Positions 44,061 through 55,476 of a DNA stretch of 64,000 nucleotides are shown one piece after another; the stretch's first letter is position 1, and the number at the start of each line of letters is the position of its first letter. Under the pieces are notes generated by a model that did no database searches, was not told the DNA's origin, and was given only the letters and a program-made list of their open reading frames with translations. Source of the stretch: Knufia peltigerae (lineage: Eukaryota; Ascomycota; Eurotiomycetes; Chaetothyriales; Trichomeriaceae); assembly GCA_030247855.1 (NCBI GenBank), contig JAPDRN010000060.1:62001-126000 (forward strand). Direction: 5' to 3'. Both the position numbers and the translations under genes were made by a program.

Positions 44061-45467
44061 TCAGTCTAAATTCGTCCCAAACTGACTTGCAAATTCAATA
44101 TGTTTCTGTATCATCGCCGCATCGACTGTGGGGCGAGCTTGCTGGAGGGCTTCTTTGATCTCCTCAAAGGAAAATGGCAAGTAGGATATTTGTTCGGGGT
44201 CTGCTGCTAGTTGCGTCCAGGGACCTTCATGAGCACCACTGTCAGTCATCTCACAGGGAACCACAAGTGTATTGTCTTCATGCTCGAGTTTCCGGAATGC
44301 TTTCGCTAGGGTGATCTTCCTGATGGCTTTCCTCAATTGTGCCTCCACAAAACAATCAACATCGTATCCCGAGAGGCCACGATCATAACAGAGGTTGCCC
44401 AGAGCTTCAAAGCCTGCTTCGTCAATGGTATGAACAACTCTGGCCATTGCAGCTTTGATAATCGAACGACTGGCATGCTCATTGGGCAGCTCCACGTGTA
44501 GCTTCAGTGACAGCCGGCGGCCAAAGCCGTCCATGTCAATGTCGTGCGGCTTGTTCGTTGCGCCCACTACGATGACCTCTTCACGAGAGTAGACTAGATC
44601 ACTCCACTGATTCTTGAGCTCGTTCTGTAGTAGCCTGTAATGGTGTGACTGAGTTGAGTCGGCATTTGGATTGCACAAGAGCCCGTCACACTCATCAAAC
44701 ATGAGGATTGCAGGTGAATTGGCCCGTACTTCTGCAAAGAGCGCCTTGATGAATTTTTCCGACTCGCCAACGTACTTCGACATGATAGCACTAGCCCGGA
44801 TGTCGTACAATGCCAAGTTAAATCTGACCGCGAAGCTCTTGATCAGAAGCGTCTTCCCCGTACCCTGGGGTCCAAAGAGCAATATTCCTGTCGTTGAGTA
44901 GTGGCGAAGCTTTCTCGTGAGGTGTGGAAAATTCAAGAAGAACGTTGCAAACTCTTCAAGCGCGATCTTGACAGATGCAAGTCCGAAGACCTCGTCCCAT
45001 CCTAGAACACCTGCATCCTCCTCAAGGTTGATCTTCATGCTTTTTATCTGCTCACGTAGTCGCACTTCTTCTTCCCCAAGGCAACCAGGTTGCTGCTGGG
45101 TTATGCCGAAGTCAAGTGGCTTGTCTCTTCGCCTAGAGTGACTAGAGCAGCGGTTCTCTGGACACGCTTGGTTCTTCTCAGTAGCACTTGAAATCTGTGT
45201 TTCTGTAATAGACCCTTTCGAATTCAATTTCGCTGACGAAGTCGCCGCCGAAATATGGGCGTCAACTTCTGAAGAATGCGTCTCCTCTATTTCATCCACC
45301 GTTGTTCTGTTTGAGTGATCTAACGTCGAGTCATGCCAAGTCCTTCCTGGGTTGGGTTTAGCCACCGCAGATTTGACAATTTCTGTCATGATAACACTTC
45401 CATAGTTTGTCAGGCAGGATCCAAGAACGTAGACAAGGTCTTCTGCCCCTTCAAGAGAGGAATGCAT
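44061..45467 (-). CDS. AAA ATPase of the meiotic clade (katanin/spastin/fidgetin/Vps4-like)
   Basis: This is a single exon of 468 residues. A poorly conserved N terminus (1-135), Ser/Thr/Glu-rich, has no MIT domain that I can see. One AAA module follows: WDEVFGLASVKIALEE, Walker A GPQGTGKT (199-206), pore-loop region SKYVGESEKFIKALF, Walker B ILMFDECDGL (254-263), sensor-1 region VIVVGATNKPHDID and an Arg-containing GFGRRLSLKLHVELP. The C-terminal SFEEIKEALQQARPTVDAA and final helix match the extra helices of Vps4-type ATPases. The Walker B extension reads DECD instead of the common DEID/DEAD. The module is closest to fungal single-domain Msp1/katanin-like proteins of unknown function. It is intronless, in contrast to most neighbours. 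Confidence 0.85.
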   Translation of the reverse strand: MHSSLEGAEDLVYVLGSCLTNYGSVIMTEIVKSAVAKPNPGRTWHDSTLDHSNRTTVDEIEETHSSEVDAHISAATSSAKLNSKGSITETQISSATEKNQACPENRCSSHSRRRDKPLDFGITQQQPGCLGEEEVRLREQIKSMKINLEEDAGVLGWDEVFGLASVKIALEEFATFFLNFPHLTRKLRHYSTTGILLFGPQGTGKTLLIKSFAVRFNLALYDIRASAIMSKYVGESEKFIKALFAEVRANSPAILMFDECDGLLCNPNADSTQSHHYRLLQNELKNQWSDLVYSREEVIVVGATNKPHDIDMDGFGRRLSLKLHVELPNEHASRSIIKAAMARVVHTIDEAGFEALGNLCYDRGLSGYDVDCFVEAQLRKAIRKITLAKAFRKLEHEDNTLVVPCEMTDSGAHEGPWTQLAADPEQISYLPFSFEEIKEALQQARPTVDAAMIQKHIEFASQFGTNLD

Positions 45468-46047
45468 GGCACAATCAGTGTGGTTGTAGCATCGTAGGAG
45501 GTATTGTCAGGTAGAGGCATTGCTGACGGATGACAAGCAGTGGACATCAGCAAGTAGGGGCTAGATGATCACGAGTGGTCGAGACCAATCGTTCATATCA
45601 TTCTCCCTTGAACCTGGGGTTCTCGTCCCGCGGAATTCGTCCTTTGGGCCCGCGTACTGTTGGACCGAGACGGACCGTCCGTGACAGCCGATAAAGTCTT
45701 GAGAGGACATAGATATGGATATCGAATCATCGTGCCACTGATTTTGAAATAGTCTAGCTGATCAAATTCTGATCCTAGAGGGACAACACTAGGCAAGATT
45801 GAAGAGGCCAAGAGATAGGAATACCAGCATCAGAAAGTTGTTGATGCTCTCCGTACATCATACGATGAGAAGGACGCCAAGAGCCGTGAATGCTATATAG
45901 ACTTAATTACTCCGCCTTAGAAATCTCTACGGTGGAACAGAGATCGGAGTTCCTCTCATGAAGACAACGCCAACTTTCATCAAGACAATGCCTCCCAGAG
46001 CCTGCATTCAACAGCACAAATGCTACTGAATACTCCCATGACGCTCT
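45468..46047. other. AAA ATPase promoter and dehydrogenase 3' flank
   Basis: These 580 bases have no gene recognised. Confidence 0.4.
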
Positions 46048-47330
46048 CAGAACTTGATGATCGGTTTAATGACCTGTTTACTGTGAGACTTTGTTCACGA
46101 CTACACAACAACAGGTGTGCCTTACCTTTCCAACTTTCAGATCTGCGATTGCAATGTCAAAATCCCCTATGTCGTAAACCTTGCACATCTTGTCTATTGG
46201 GAAGTTGCCTTCTTGCTGCATTTTGACCAGCTTTGGTATGAACTGATAAAGAAGGTCAGCAACTCAGCATGGGGTGGACTTTCAACTTTCGAGACTCTTA
46301 CCTCTGGCGGCACTGAGTCTCCTTCAATAACGCCCACGTATCGCTTGTTTTCAAGTAAGAACTTCAGAGGGTCGATCTGAACCTTCTTCCCGACTGGAGG
46401 GACTCCAACCCCAGCTGCTGTACCGCATGGACCTAGTGCCTCGATGCATTGTTCCATTACCGCGACAACCCCTGTACATTCAATAGCGAAATTGACTCCG
46501 CCATCCGTGAGATCCTTGATTGTCTGCACTACGTCGGAAACATCCTTCGGATTGATAACAGTCGTGGCACCGAAGTCCTTTGCCATGTTCAGCTTTTCGG
46601 GGACCAAATCTACGGCAATAATATGTTTGGTTCCAAGGTATTTTGCTGCCATCAGAGCGGCCAAGCCGACAGCACCCAGCCCAAAAACCGCCAGGGAATC
46701 CTCTTCGCTGGGCTTGAGGACGTTGAGCACAGTACCTGCACCTGTTTGGAATCCGCAGCCGAGTGGTGCAAAGCTTGGAAGAATCTCCCGTTGGGGGCAC
46801 TTGACCACGCTTCTCTCGGCAACCACCGATATCCTCGAGAAAGAGGAATGGCCAAAATACTGACTTCGGATGGTGGTTCCACCGTCGTAGGTAGCGGCTG
46901 GTGTACTTTGGTCCCTGCGAATGGCGTTGTGATTGATCTGGGGGTGGTGATGGCAGAAGGCTGGATGACCGGTGCGGCACTGTCGACACTCTCCACAAAC
47001 ATTGAAAGACAAGAGAACACTGTCACCAACTTTGAGGTCTTTGTTGGTAACTCCTGGTCCAATCGCCAGGACTTCTCCAGCTCCCTCATGGCCAAATATC
47101 GCCGGGAAATCGACCATTGGCAAAAGCCCTTGTTGAAGAACTATGTCGGTATGGCAGATCCCAGTGTACTTCATCTTTATGAGAAGCTCATCGTCGCGCA
47201 TATCGTTCAGAAGGATGGGCGTCATCACAAAATCGGCCTTTGGACGGTCCACCACGAGGGCCTCAGTATGGAGTGGAAAGCGATAGCCATCTCCCAGAAC
47301 GCTTTGATCCGCTTCATTATACTCATCCAT
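46048..47330 (-). CDS. Zinc alcohol dehydrogenase, aryl/benzyl-alcohol type
   Basis: This NAD(P)-dependent medium-chain dehydrogenase has 390 residues, in exons 47330-46302, 46242-46126 and 46074-46048. Catalytic zinc ligands are C59 (GICHTD), H81/E82 (GHEGAGEV) and C192 (FAPLGCGFQTGAG). The structural zinc site has four cysteines, C112, C115, C118 and C126 (CGECRQCRTGHPAFC). The Rossmann motif is FGLGAVGLAALMAAKYLG. The C-terminal nine residues (VIKPIIKF) come from a 27-base last exon. The family includes benzyl-, geraniol- and other aryl/allyl-alcohol dehydrogenases, which produce the aldehyde. The substrate is unknown. It lies 3 kb from the linalool-dehydratase-like gene; the PQ-loop gene lies between them. 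Confidence 0.93.
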
Positions 47331-47784
47331 CTTGATCGCTAGCTCAAGTTCTTCACCACGATCCAGACTGTTGTTTTACGCCAAAATTAACACATATGCC
47401 TTTGATTATGTATCTGTAAGTGCTCGTGGGTGAAGCATAAGACCCCACAATCAACAACTGCATCGGAAGCGAATACGGAATCCCTTTCCCAGACGGTCGA
47501 TTAACGGATTCAACGGCTGCTTAGACTAGACTCGGTACTCCTCTTTTCTCCAGAGTCGGTCCGGATATGCCGCTCCTTTACGTCTGACCACTCACATGCT
47601 ACTTCAAGACCGAGGGACAAGCCCTATTCTACAAAATCATGCTAAATACTGGATATAACTATTTGTTATCAAACTGGAGTTATGTATGCCATCGCGACTG
47701 GCCAGTGTGCCCTTATGCAAGGATGGATGATCCTATATGTGCGTAACGAAGGACCCTTCTTGGAGACTGCTTAGGTGATTTCAT
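47331..47784. other. Dehydrogenase promoter and PQ-loop gene 3' flank
   Basis: These 454 bases have no gene recognised; the sequence is AT-rich. Confidence 0.4.
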
Positions 47785-48840
47785 TCAATCCACCAGAGTC
47801 CTTGCAGTTGGTTTGGTGTCTTCCTGGGGAGAAAGAGCTACAGCTTCGCAAGGATTCGATAACGAACTTGCTTCGACGTCGACTTGAGAATCCCGAACAG
47901 TGCGTCGCCAAGGGAGTTTGAACCCGTTGTTTTGCCATGCCACTCCTTCTGGATGCGAATCAAAATTCGACCCAGCCTCCTTACACTTCCTGCGCAGATG
48001 CCGTGTTCGGAAGATCCATATGCCATGTGATACGAACATGGACATCTCGATGAGCGCGCATAACGCATATAGCGTTCCAAATAAGGGATCAAAGGTATTT
48101 TGCGTTGCTGGAACATACTTAGCATGAGGAAAAGGATGACGCCATCTATGCGGGAAGAGAAAAAGATTATCATACCGAGCGACATCAATGAGAAAAATGC
48201 CCCGAACCAGTCGATGGCAAGGAAGAAGAAGTCAATCCCTACCACTCTTCCTCTTCGTTTCATCAGTTCAAATGGGATCGGAATGTATCCTGATATGAGT
48301 AGAACAAATGCAACTGAGCCGATCAGAGTCATCGGCCATTCAAGGTGCTTTTCGTAGTATGCCTTCCGGAGTAGCCAAACGAGGAGACCCTGGAGCCCCC
48401 CGTCGAGCAGGAGGATCATTGCACAGACCAGGAAGACATTCTTCACTGTCCACTTCCTATTGATTCATTAGCCCACCGCTCTGCCTGGGAAACGCGAACG
48501 AAAGAAGTTACCTCGAATAATACATACATTGTCCCCAATTGGCCAGGCAGAAGAGACAGAAGCATTGCGGCTGAATCTGAATCGGAATGTTGAATTTCTG
48601 AGAAATAGCATAAGCACCAAAAGGTACACCGCTGGCCGACCACAAAAACATCATGGCTGGTGGCACTCCTTCAGTCGACTTGGTGCGATAACTTTTATAT
48701 ATTTGCGGAAGAAGCTGGATGCACCAGCATATCGTGCCGATAGTCCCAAGCACATTTGCTGCAGCTGGGATGGAAGTTTGGGGAGCCATACCGTAGAACT
48801 TCCCATGAGAGAACCCAATGTGTCGAGGGCTGAAACTCAA
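47785..48840 (-). CDS. PQ-loop repeat membrane protein
   Basis: This has 310 residues in three exons (48840-48512, 48456-48176, 48107-47785). The first PQ-loop repeat is clear: WCIQLLPQIYKSYRTKSTEG. The second is degenerate: GYIPIPFELMKRRGRVVGID, where PI/PF replace PQ. About seven membrane segments are visible, ending with GTLYALCALIEMSMFVSHGIW, and an Arg-rich cytoplasmic tail follows. The second intron (with GCTAAG and ttccag) must be removed; otherwise the frame appears shifted. Relatives include vacuolar cationic amino-acid transporters (Ypq) and fungal PQ-loop proteins of unknown substrate. Met1 and Met19 (MAPQTS) are both possible starts. It is divergent from the LDI-like gene across 1.5 kb. 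Confidence 0.87.
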
Positions 48841-50371
48841 TAAAGCAATGAGGAGACCCCTAATTCACATCAGCGACGACCTATTCCACCGAGTTCAAGG
48901 GTTCAAGCGTTCGACTATCAAACCATCTGAACCCTCACAATTTCAGAGTTGAGCTACCCTATTGTCATATGTCTGTCACTTACACGACTCGACAGACCCG
49001 TGTACGAGCTCGGCTGGACACACGGGCCGTGTGTCCGGGTTTGATGAACCTCGTTGCTGATCTGCGGAGATCTCTCGTCAAAGACCTTGTTCAAGATTCC
49101 CCAACGCGGAACAGATGCAGTCTGAATCCCGCTAAGCGGATGCAACAACAAAGGCGGGTTAACCGTCGGCAAAGAAAAGGGCTTGTGCGAAAGAAGTGAG
49201 CGATGTAATTTTCCTTCACTTCAGCTGGTTCTGATGGATGCGATATCATCATGTGCCGAGACTTGCGATGAATCCACGACATCTCCAATCCACTTCGACA
49301 CCATTCTGATGAATTTCTCAGCACGAGGGCAATCGATGTAAAGCGATTCTGCCACTCTTAATCTATCATCTTGTAGATGACATGTTCACCCGGCTATTTT
49401 TCTATTGTGTACACGGGGGATCCCAACCCTCGCTGGCTTACATATGAGAAGGCGACACAGATGCCTCAAATCGCAGAGTGCCACAACTGACAATCCGAAT
49501 CACAACACTGCTAATGGTTGTATCTCCAGCTCGAGTCGTCTAGTTCCACCAATGGCGATATCGTCCCAGAAAATTTTGGCGACAGAGATAACGTGGTGGC
49601 AGCAATCGCGCTGCATGGTGGTCAGCGTGGCAGATAGCAATTCCCAACGAGGCGTTTACGTCGCAGAGCGCTTTTCAACTGTCGTCGTAAATGCTGAGCG
49701 CGTCATTGCAGAGATTGAGTCTTGGGGGTTCCTTCAATCTCTCCTTCCGATCTCTCCGGCTCCTCATCAGAAAACTGGCTGCTCTTCCCAGTGTCACAGG
49801 CCTCGTTGTACTGCAAGTTCAGATTCACGTTGAGTACATCGCAAATCTTGATGAGAAACGCAATCATCGATGCTGCGATGGAACAGCACGCCATGTTGGT
49901 TGAAAGATGTCGTTTATTCTTGCAGGCCAAGGTGTTTGCAAATTTTCACCGAATGCCATCCTTCTTATGAGAGTTCGGACACGAGATTTTGAGCTGCGCT
50001 ACTACATTATGATGCAAGAACTATCGGTTGTGAATATTGGCAAGTATGTAACCGGACCGTATCAATGGAGCTTTTCTTCTCATATTTTGCGAATCCGGAG
50101 GTCGTTCGACATGTAACCGGATCAGGCGGTCCGGTTGACGGTCCCTCCAAATTGGGACGAAAGGACATGTGGTAAAGACATCATCATCACCACAAGCATA
50201 AAAGCTCATGTCTCATTGCAATTGACCCCAGGTGTAATGAAGCAATTCCTTTCGCCTTTTTCACCTTTTGCATCAAAGGAGGATTCTGACGAGCAAGTCA
50301 TAGCCTAATTTTGATCTCCGTCTCAGGAGCCTTAATCTATCTCAATTTGACGCCGGTCACCAATTGTAGTA
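48841..50371. other. Gene-poor divergent region, PQ-loop / LDI-like gene
   Basis: In 1531 bases there is no gene that I recognise. Open frames at 49405-49833 (+) and 49703-49930 (-) have no domain. The region must include the LDI-like promoter. Confidence 0.4.
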
Positions 50372-52606
50372 ATGTCGACCCAGGTATGCTACGTTTCTTC
50401 CCAGAGTTCTGGTATAAGAGTACTAATGCAGTTAGGTTATGACCAAGCGGGCAACTCAACCTGGCTTCGCCCACCAGAATGAGAAGACGGCCCAATACCG
50501 TTTCGAAAAAGAGCTACAGCAGGAAGAGGCGCATAACAAGGGCTGGGCTCAATTTGATTTGAAAGGTAGAAATCACTCTCCTAATCTAAACTCGTGTCAT
50601 GCACCATTTTCTAACTCGGGTCGTAGATGTTTTGATCCCACCTTCTGCAGGATTGGGCACTACGAAACGGTACTATCAGAGAAGAACCATGTTCCAGTAC
50701 TCGATTCTCTTCACTCTTGGTCTGTGGTGTTTCCAGAACCTCCAGTCGAATGCCCTCCGAGCGGCCGCTCTGGGTCTACTCTTTCCTGGTGCAGGTTTGG
50801 TTGCGGTGTGCACGATTCCATCACTCGCAGCCTTTGTCGTCACACTTATCGGCATTCCATTGACGCTTTTCGTCTGGTTTGCAATGGGAGGAGTTCTATT
50901 CCCGCTGCTGCTTTGGTTCGGCTCTGCTGGTCTTGCTGGAGTACTAGCCGGAGACAAACTCCTCGACAAAGCTGGCCCGATTTGGGGAGTCGTTTGTGTA
51001 GGTCTGGTCACTTGGGCCATCTGGAAGAGTGCTCAGATCAATGCTCGCGGCAAGTCAATTCAGCAACGTCGCAACAAATGGTTGCCATCGCAAGTCAAGA
51101 CTATGCAAGAAAGTGCAGTTTCTGCTCCAGCCCCTGGTAGTCGAGAGGTTGATATCAAGACCCTCCGCTTTTTGCAGCACATGATTGAGCGTGGTCTGAC
51201 CGGACACGACGACCTCAGTTACCACGACGTAATCGATCAATTCCAGACTGGCGCCGTCCGCTACCAGCTCTATGGTGTCGTCGATTCGATCGCGCTCTAC
51301 CTAACTCACTATGCCCCCAGCTTTCATGGCTACGCTGCCGAGGCATGCCGCAATAGCATCGAGAAGTCCCTTACCAAGAGGATCATGGGATATTGGAGAT
51401 GGGAGCGGCTGACCGGGAAGTTCACCACCGACTACGACCCGATCAATTATGACAACATTATGGTCACAGGCTATCTCGGCGTCGCCATTGGTCTCTACGC
51501 CTCTGCCACTGGCGATCGGCGCTACGAAGAAAAGGGGTCACTTGACTTCCATATTGCCGACGGTGTCCATTTCAAGCGCAGCTTTGGGGACCTCGCTGAC
51601 GCCATGTATGACAACATGGCCACGAATGACTATTGTCTCTATCCTTGCGAGCCCAATTGGACCTATTCCTTGTGCAAGTGAGTGCTAGCCCGCCCCAACA
51701 CGTTTTTGTCATCTGTTATCATCATCCTTCTCCAGACTAACCTTTTGGAAAACCAGTTTGATCGGTATGGCCGGTCTCATCATTTCCTCCCGCCTCTTGG
51801 GCAACGACTATGCCGACCGCATAAAGCCTCGTTTCGAAAGAGCGCTCGAGGACGAAATGACTGAACCAGATGGTCGCATTTTGCCCATCCGGTCCGAGCT
51901 GACAGGCCTCACCATCCCCGGACTCTCGGGAACTTTGTCCGACTGCATCAACGCCATGAACTTGACCGCGTATTTGCCCCACATTGGTTCTCGTGTGTGG
52001 GCTATCATCCGACGCGAACACATTTACTACAACGACAAGGGTCGTCTGGACGTCAAAGATCTCCGGGGCGCCGACAAGCTGGACCCGGGCAATTACAAAA
52101 GTGGCGTGGGTGCTCTGCGTGCCTTTGTGGCTGGCTGCGCGGCCGAGTTTGGTGATGAAAAGGTCCGCATCGATGCCCTCGAGCAGCTCGACACCGAATA
52201 CTTCCCGGTCGAAGCTACTGAGTCCGGTGCCCTCCGCAACAAAGGCCTATCGGCTACATCGCAAGTGGTGGCCCTCATGGCCCGCCTGATGCGCCACCAG
52301 GATCTCGCCAACGCGACCCTCCACGGTCCAGAGCCCACGACCATGCGAGGGCCATTGTTGGCGGACTGCAAATTCCCCGATGTGCTTGTGGCGAAGGCGT
52401 ACAGTCACGACGCGAAAGGGCTAGAGCTCGTCTTGTACAACGGCAAAAAGGCCGGCACCTTCACTCTCGGTCTCGAGCGATTGGCCCCTGGTGGGAAGTA
52501 CAGTCTAAGCACAGGGCAGAGTGTAACTGCCGACAAAAGTGGAAAGGCATCAGTGGTTGTTCAGATCGATGGAAGGACTCAAATATTCTTGTCGCCAGCA
52601 GAGTAG
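50372..52606 (+). CDS. Membrane-anchored linalool dehydratase/isomerase-like protein
   Basis: This has 680 residues in exons 50372-50383, 50436-50565, 50627-51677 and 51757-52606. The 12-base first exon encodes MSTQ; the intron has TACTAAT and an AG acceptor. Residues about 68-190 hold some four hydrophobic helices (SILFTLGLWCFQNLQ, FVVTLIGIPLTLFVWFAMGG, WGVVCVGLVTWAIW). The rest is the (alpha/alpha)6-barrel LDI domain with FHGYAAEAC, IMGYWRWER, DNIMVTGYLGVAIGLYA and DYCLYPCEPNWTYSLCN. C388 and C397 are nine residues apart, the same spacing as the catalytic cysteine pair of Castellaniella defragrans LDI. That enzyme interconverts geraniol, linalool and myrcene. The fungal relatives are uncharacterised, so the reaction here is inferred. 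Confidence 0.88.
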
Positions 52607-53192
52607 ATTTGGCTACCTAGGGAGAACGAAAAGGTTCAATTGCTAGCATATTATGTACATGAATGACGAAAGATACTGGAAACATCACAAAACATGTCTT
52701 TTTCATAACGGAATAGTCAGAATGAGGGTATAAAGCCACCATCTAGTCGGAACTTCCAAGCTAAAGGTAATGAAACAGTCCCGAATGTGCTTCGGCCCCA
52801 CGAAAGAAATGGTCTCGTGGTCGGAGCCGCTCCGAGTCTTGTTCGGCTCCGATGAAGTCAAGATTGCTTCAGGATAGAGTAGATCCGGGGAGATAAACCA
52901 ATACAGGTAGAGGGGATTGAACAACCCCAGGAAACGGGGTGTCCCCGCATGGAGACCCCTTTTCGAGGTGTGGAGAGCAGTAGGCACAGAACGTCCTTTC
53001 GTACTTGTTGGCCGGCTCCGTGGTCGCAAAGAGTACTTAATGTGAGGATGCCCTCTTGGTGTATATGAGAAAGTTGACAAGGGGACTTTATAGTTACAGT
53101 CTTCAAACATACACAGGTCTCTACTTCAACACCTTGGTCAATTCCTTTTCCGCAATTCCTTCTTCGGCACACAGACGGCGTTGAACTCAATC
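52607..53192. other. LDI-like 3' flank and hydrolase promoter
   Basis: These 586 bases lie between genes in the same direction. Open frames on the minus strand (52703-53190) have no domain. Confidence 0.4.
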
Positions 53193-54321
53193 ATGAACGG
53201 AAGCAAGGCAGATCTTGATCCACAGTGGCTCGAGGTGCGTACAGGGGAAGGACCTCGACAACGAACCAACAGAAACTCACTACTCGATGTCACAGGCCGA
53301 GAAACGCTATGGAGGTCGGGTCACTCTACCTCGTGAATCGGTGGAGGAATCTCGAGCACGATTTCACGCCATGTTTGCATTGATTGAGAAGAATCTCCCA
53401 CCCCCCAGCCCGGCCGTGAAGGCACAGGACGTCGTCATCGCTCCGGGTCAGCGAGTGCGTATTTTCACGCCCGTTGAGGCAGCTAAGGAAAGCACCAACG
53501 CCCTGCCGGTTGGGTTTTATCCTCACTGCGGCGGATGGTACGCTGGGTCAGTTGAGATGGAGGACTTTCTGGCACGCGACGTCGCCGAGAACGCCGGCAT
53601 GATCATCTTCTCCCCCGACTACAGGTTGGCCCCCGAGCATCCTTATCCCGCCGGCCTCAATGACGTTTGCTTCGCGTACGAGTGGATGCACAAGAACGCG
53701 GCGGCGTACGGCGGAGACCCCCAGAAGAAGTTCATCATGGGAGGCTCGGCCGGTGGAAACCTCACTGCCGTCCTCGCGGTCAAATACGCGGCCGACGCGG
53801 ACCTCAGCTGCTCAGGTTTCATTGCTGCTTGTTTCCCGTCGTGCGACCCTTCCGTGCTTCCACCGGAGTATCAAGGGCGCAATGACATTGCTGATTTTCA
53901 CTCTGCGCCGATGCTGGGTATTGATACGGTCCTTCAAGCCAGAGGTGAGTCATTGTGTGTTTGATGTCTGGTGTCTTTTCTGGCGTCCTCGTTTTCCAAG
54001 CTAAATTCTTGGGTCTCTCTCCTTCTACTCCGTACAGAATGGTACAATCCGCCTAGAAAGGATGATCCTCTCTATTCGCCTCTCCTCCATCCCGACATCA
54101 AGCACTTGAAGCAAGCATACATTATCGCCACGTCGGTCGATCCCACGTACTACGAGACTTTGTTCTTTTACGAGGAGCTCAAGAAAAACGGTGTCGACGT
54201 CGATCTGGGCCACTATGTGGGATGGCCTCACTATTTCTGGATTGACCCTTCACTGCCAAAATCGAAAGAGTTTATGGAAAAATGGAACTCGAAGCTTCGT
54301 GAAATGGTTGCAGCTGCTTGA
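53193..54321 (+). CDS. Alpha/beta hydrolase, hormone-sensitive lipase (fold-3) type
   Basis: This has 324 residues in exons 53193-53234, 53296-53944 and 54038-54321. The first 14 residues come from a 42-base exon. Family elements are visible: oxyanion-hole motif GFYPHCGGWYAG (residues 87-98; HGG[G/W] is usual, here HCGG), FSPDYRLAPEHPYPAGLND, nucleophile Ser165 in MGGSAGGN, an acid Asp in TSVDPTYYE and a His in VGWPHYFW. It is a predicted cytosolic carboxylesterase or amidase with no signal peptide. It is tail-to-tail with the amidohydrolase gene, only 127 bases apart. Substrate unknown; an ester or lactone from the same pathway is conceivable. Confidence 0.93.
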
Positions 54322-54448
54322 GAAGAATCTATATCATGGTTGACATTTTCATAAGCTGTAAATTCTAAACGACATATTGTCGAATTGTAGCTATCTAGGT
54401 CTAGTTTTCAACCAACGTATATGTTTGGGCATGTCTTTCTTCAACCCG

Positions 54449-55476
54449 TCATGTTCTACGGAGTCGAGGGAATAGATTCAGAGCGGCACCATACTCGATA
54501 TCCTGACGTCGCTCAAGTGACATGTCAGACTCGTCGAGATTCTTCGTGTAGTACTTAATCCCATCACTCGGTGCATTGGGGAAGTCGCTCCCAAAAAGCA
54601 CATGACCCGGTGGCGCCAACTTGAGCAGCAGAGGCAGCGACAGTGGGTTCGCAGACAGCGCGGTGTCATAATAGAACTTCCTCGCGTCGGCGAGTATTTG
54701 CTCGGTCGACTTGGCCAGACTCTTTCCGAAAGGCGTGTACGGCAGCATGCCAGCGGCGCGGTAGATCAGATAAGGTAAGGTGCCTCCGGCGTGGGATAGA
54801 ATCACTTTGCAATTGGGAAACTTGTTGAGAGAGTCGGCGAGGATCAAGTCCATTCCTGTCCGCCCGGTTTCGTGAGGGTAATCGAACATGGGCAGCGGCA
54901 AGTGAGGGTTGACCAAGGCCGTGTCGACCCCGTGCGTGGGATGCACAAACACCACGGCTGCGCGACGGTCAAGCTCGGCCCAGATGGGGAGGAAGTCTTC
55001 ATGGCCCAGGTAGTGATTGTCGTCGCCGTACCGGGTGAAGACGATGACCCCGTCGGCATGTAATTTGTCCAGGGAGTAGGCGATCTCTTCCATGCACGCC
55101 TTTGTGTTCAGCAGTGACGGCAGTGATGCGAAGAATCCGTACTCGGACGGGCTGTCATCACGCAACTTGGCCGCCGCCTCGTTCGATTGTCGAGCCAGGG
55201 ATGCTTGCGCGACAGGATCACTCTCGATCATTGCGCCGGGTGCCGTCATGGAGAGGATGGTCGTGCGGGTGCCGAGATCACGGTTGATGGCGCGGTCGTC
55301 TTCCACTGTCCAACCAGGAACGGTCCATCCTGAAGGGTCACCCCCATGGCGCTCCAATGCTGCAAGACGGCGCGTTAGCTGACTGGCTCTTGTTTGTAGC
55401 AACAGCGACGGATGTCGATCGTACCTTGAGTGAAAACCTTTGGGTAGAAGTGATGATGCACGTCGATCTTTGACAT
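54449..55476 (-). CDS. Amidohydrolase-2 family (ACMSD-like) decarboxylase
   Basis: This metal-dependent TIM-barrel enzyme has 320 residues, in exons 55476-55425 and 55359-54449. The metal-binding H-x-H is in DVHHHFYP (residues 5-12). Other conserved elements are VVFVHPTHG, MFDYPHETGR, CKVILSHAGG and the metal Asp in LFGSDFPNAPSD. The motif order is that of aromatic-acid decarboxylases such as 6-methylsalicylate decarboxylase, gamma-resorcylate decarboxylase and ACMSD. It also fits some hydrolases, so decarboxylation is likely but not certain. Splicing joins VFTQ to ALERHGGDP. A TATATATA lies near 55564-55571, about 90 bases upstream. It is divergent from a Zn2Cys6 regulator 551 bases away, a common arrangement for a pathway gene and its activator. 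Confidence 0.92.

Noticed and set aside
48062..48180. Apparent frameshift in the PQ-loop gene
   Set aside because: A normal intron (48175-48108) with a branch site and AG acceptor explains it and restores the last membrane segments.
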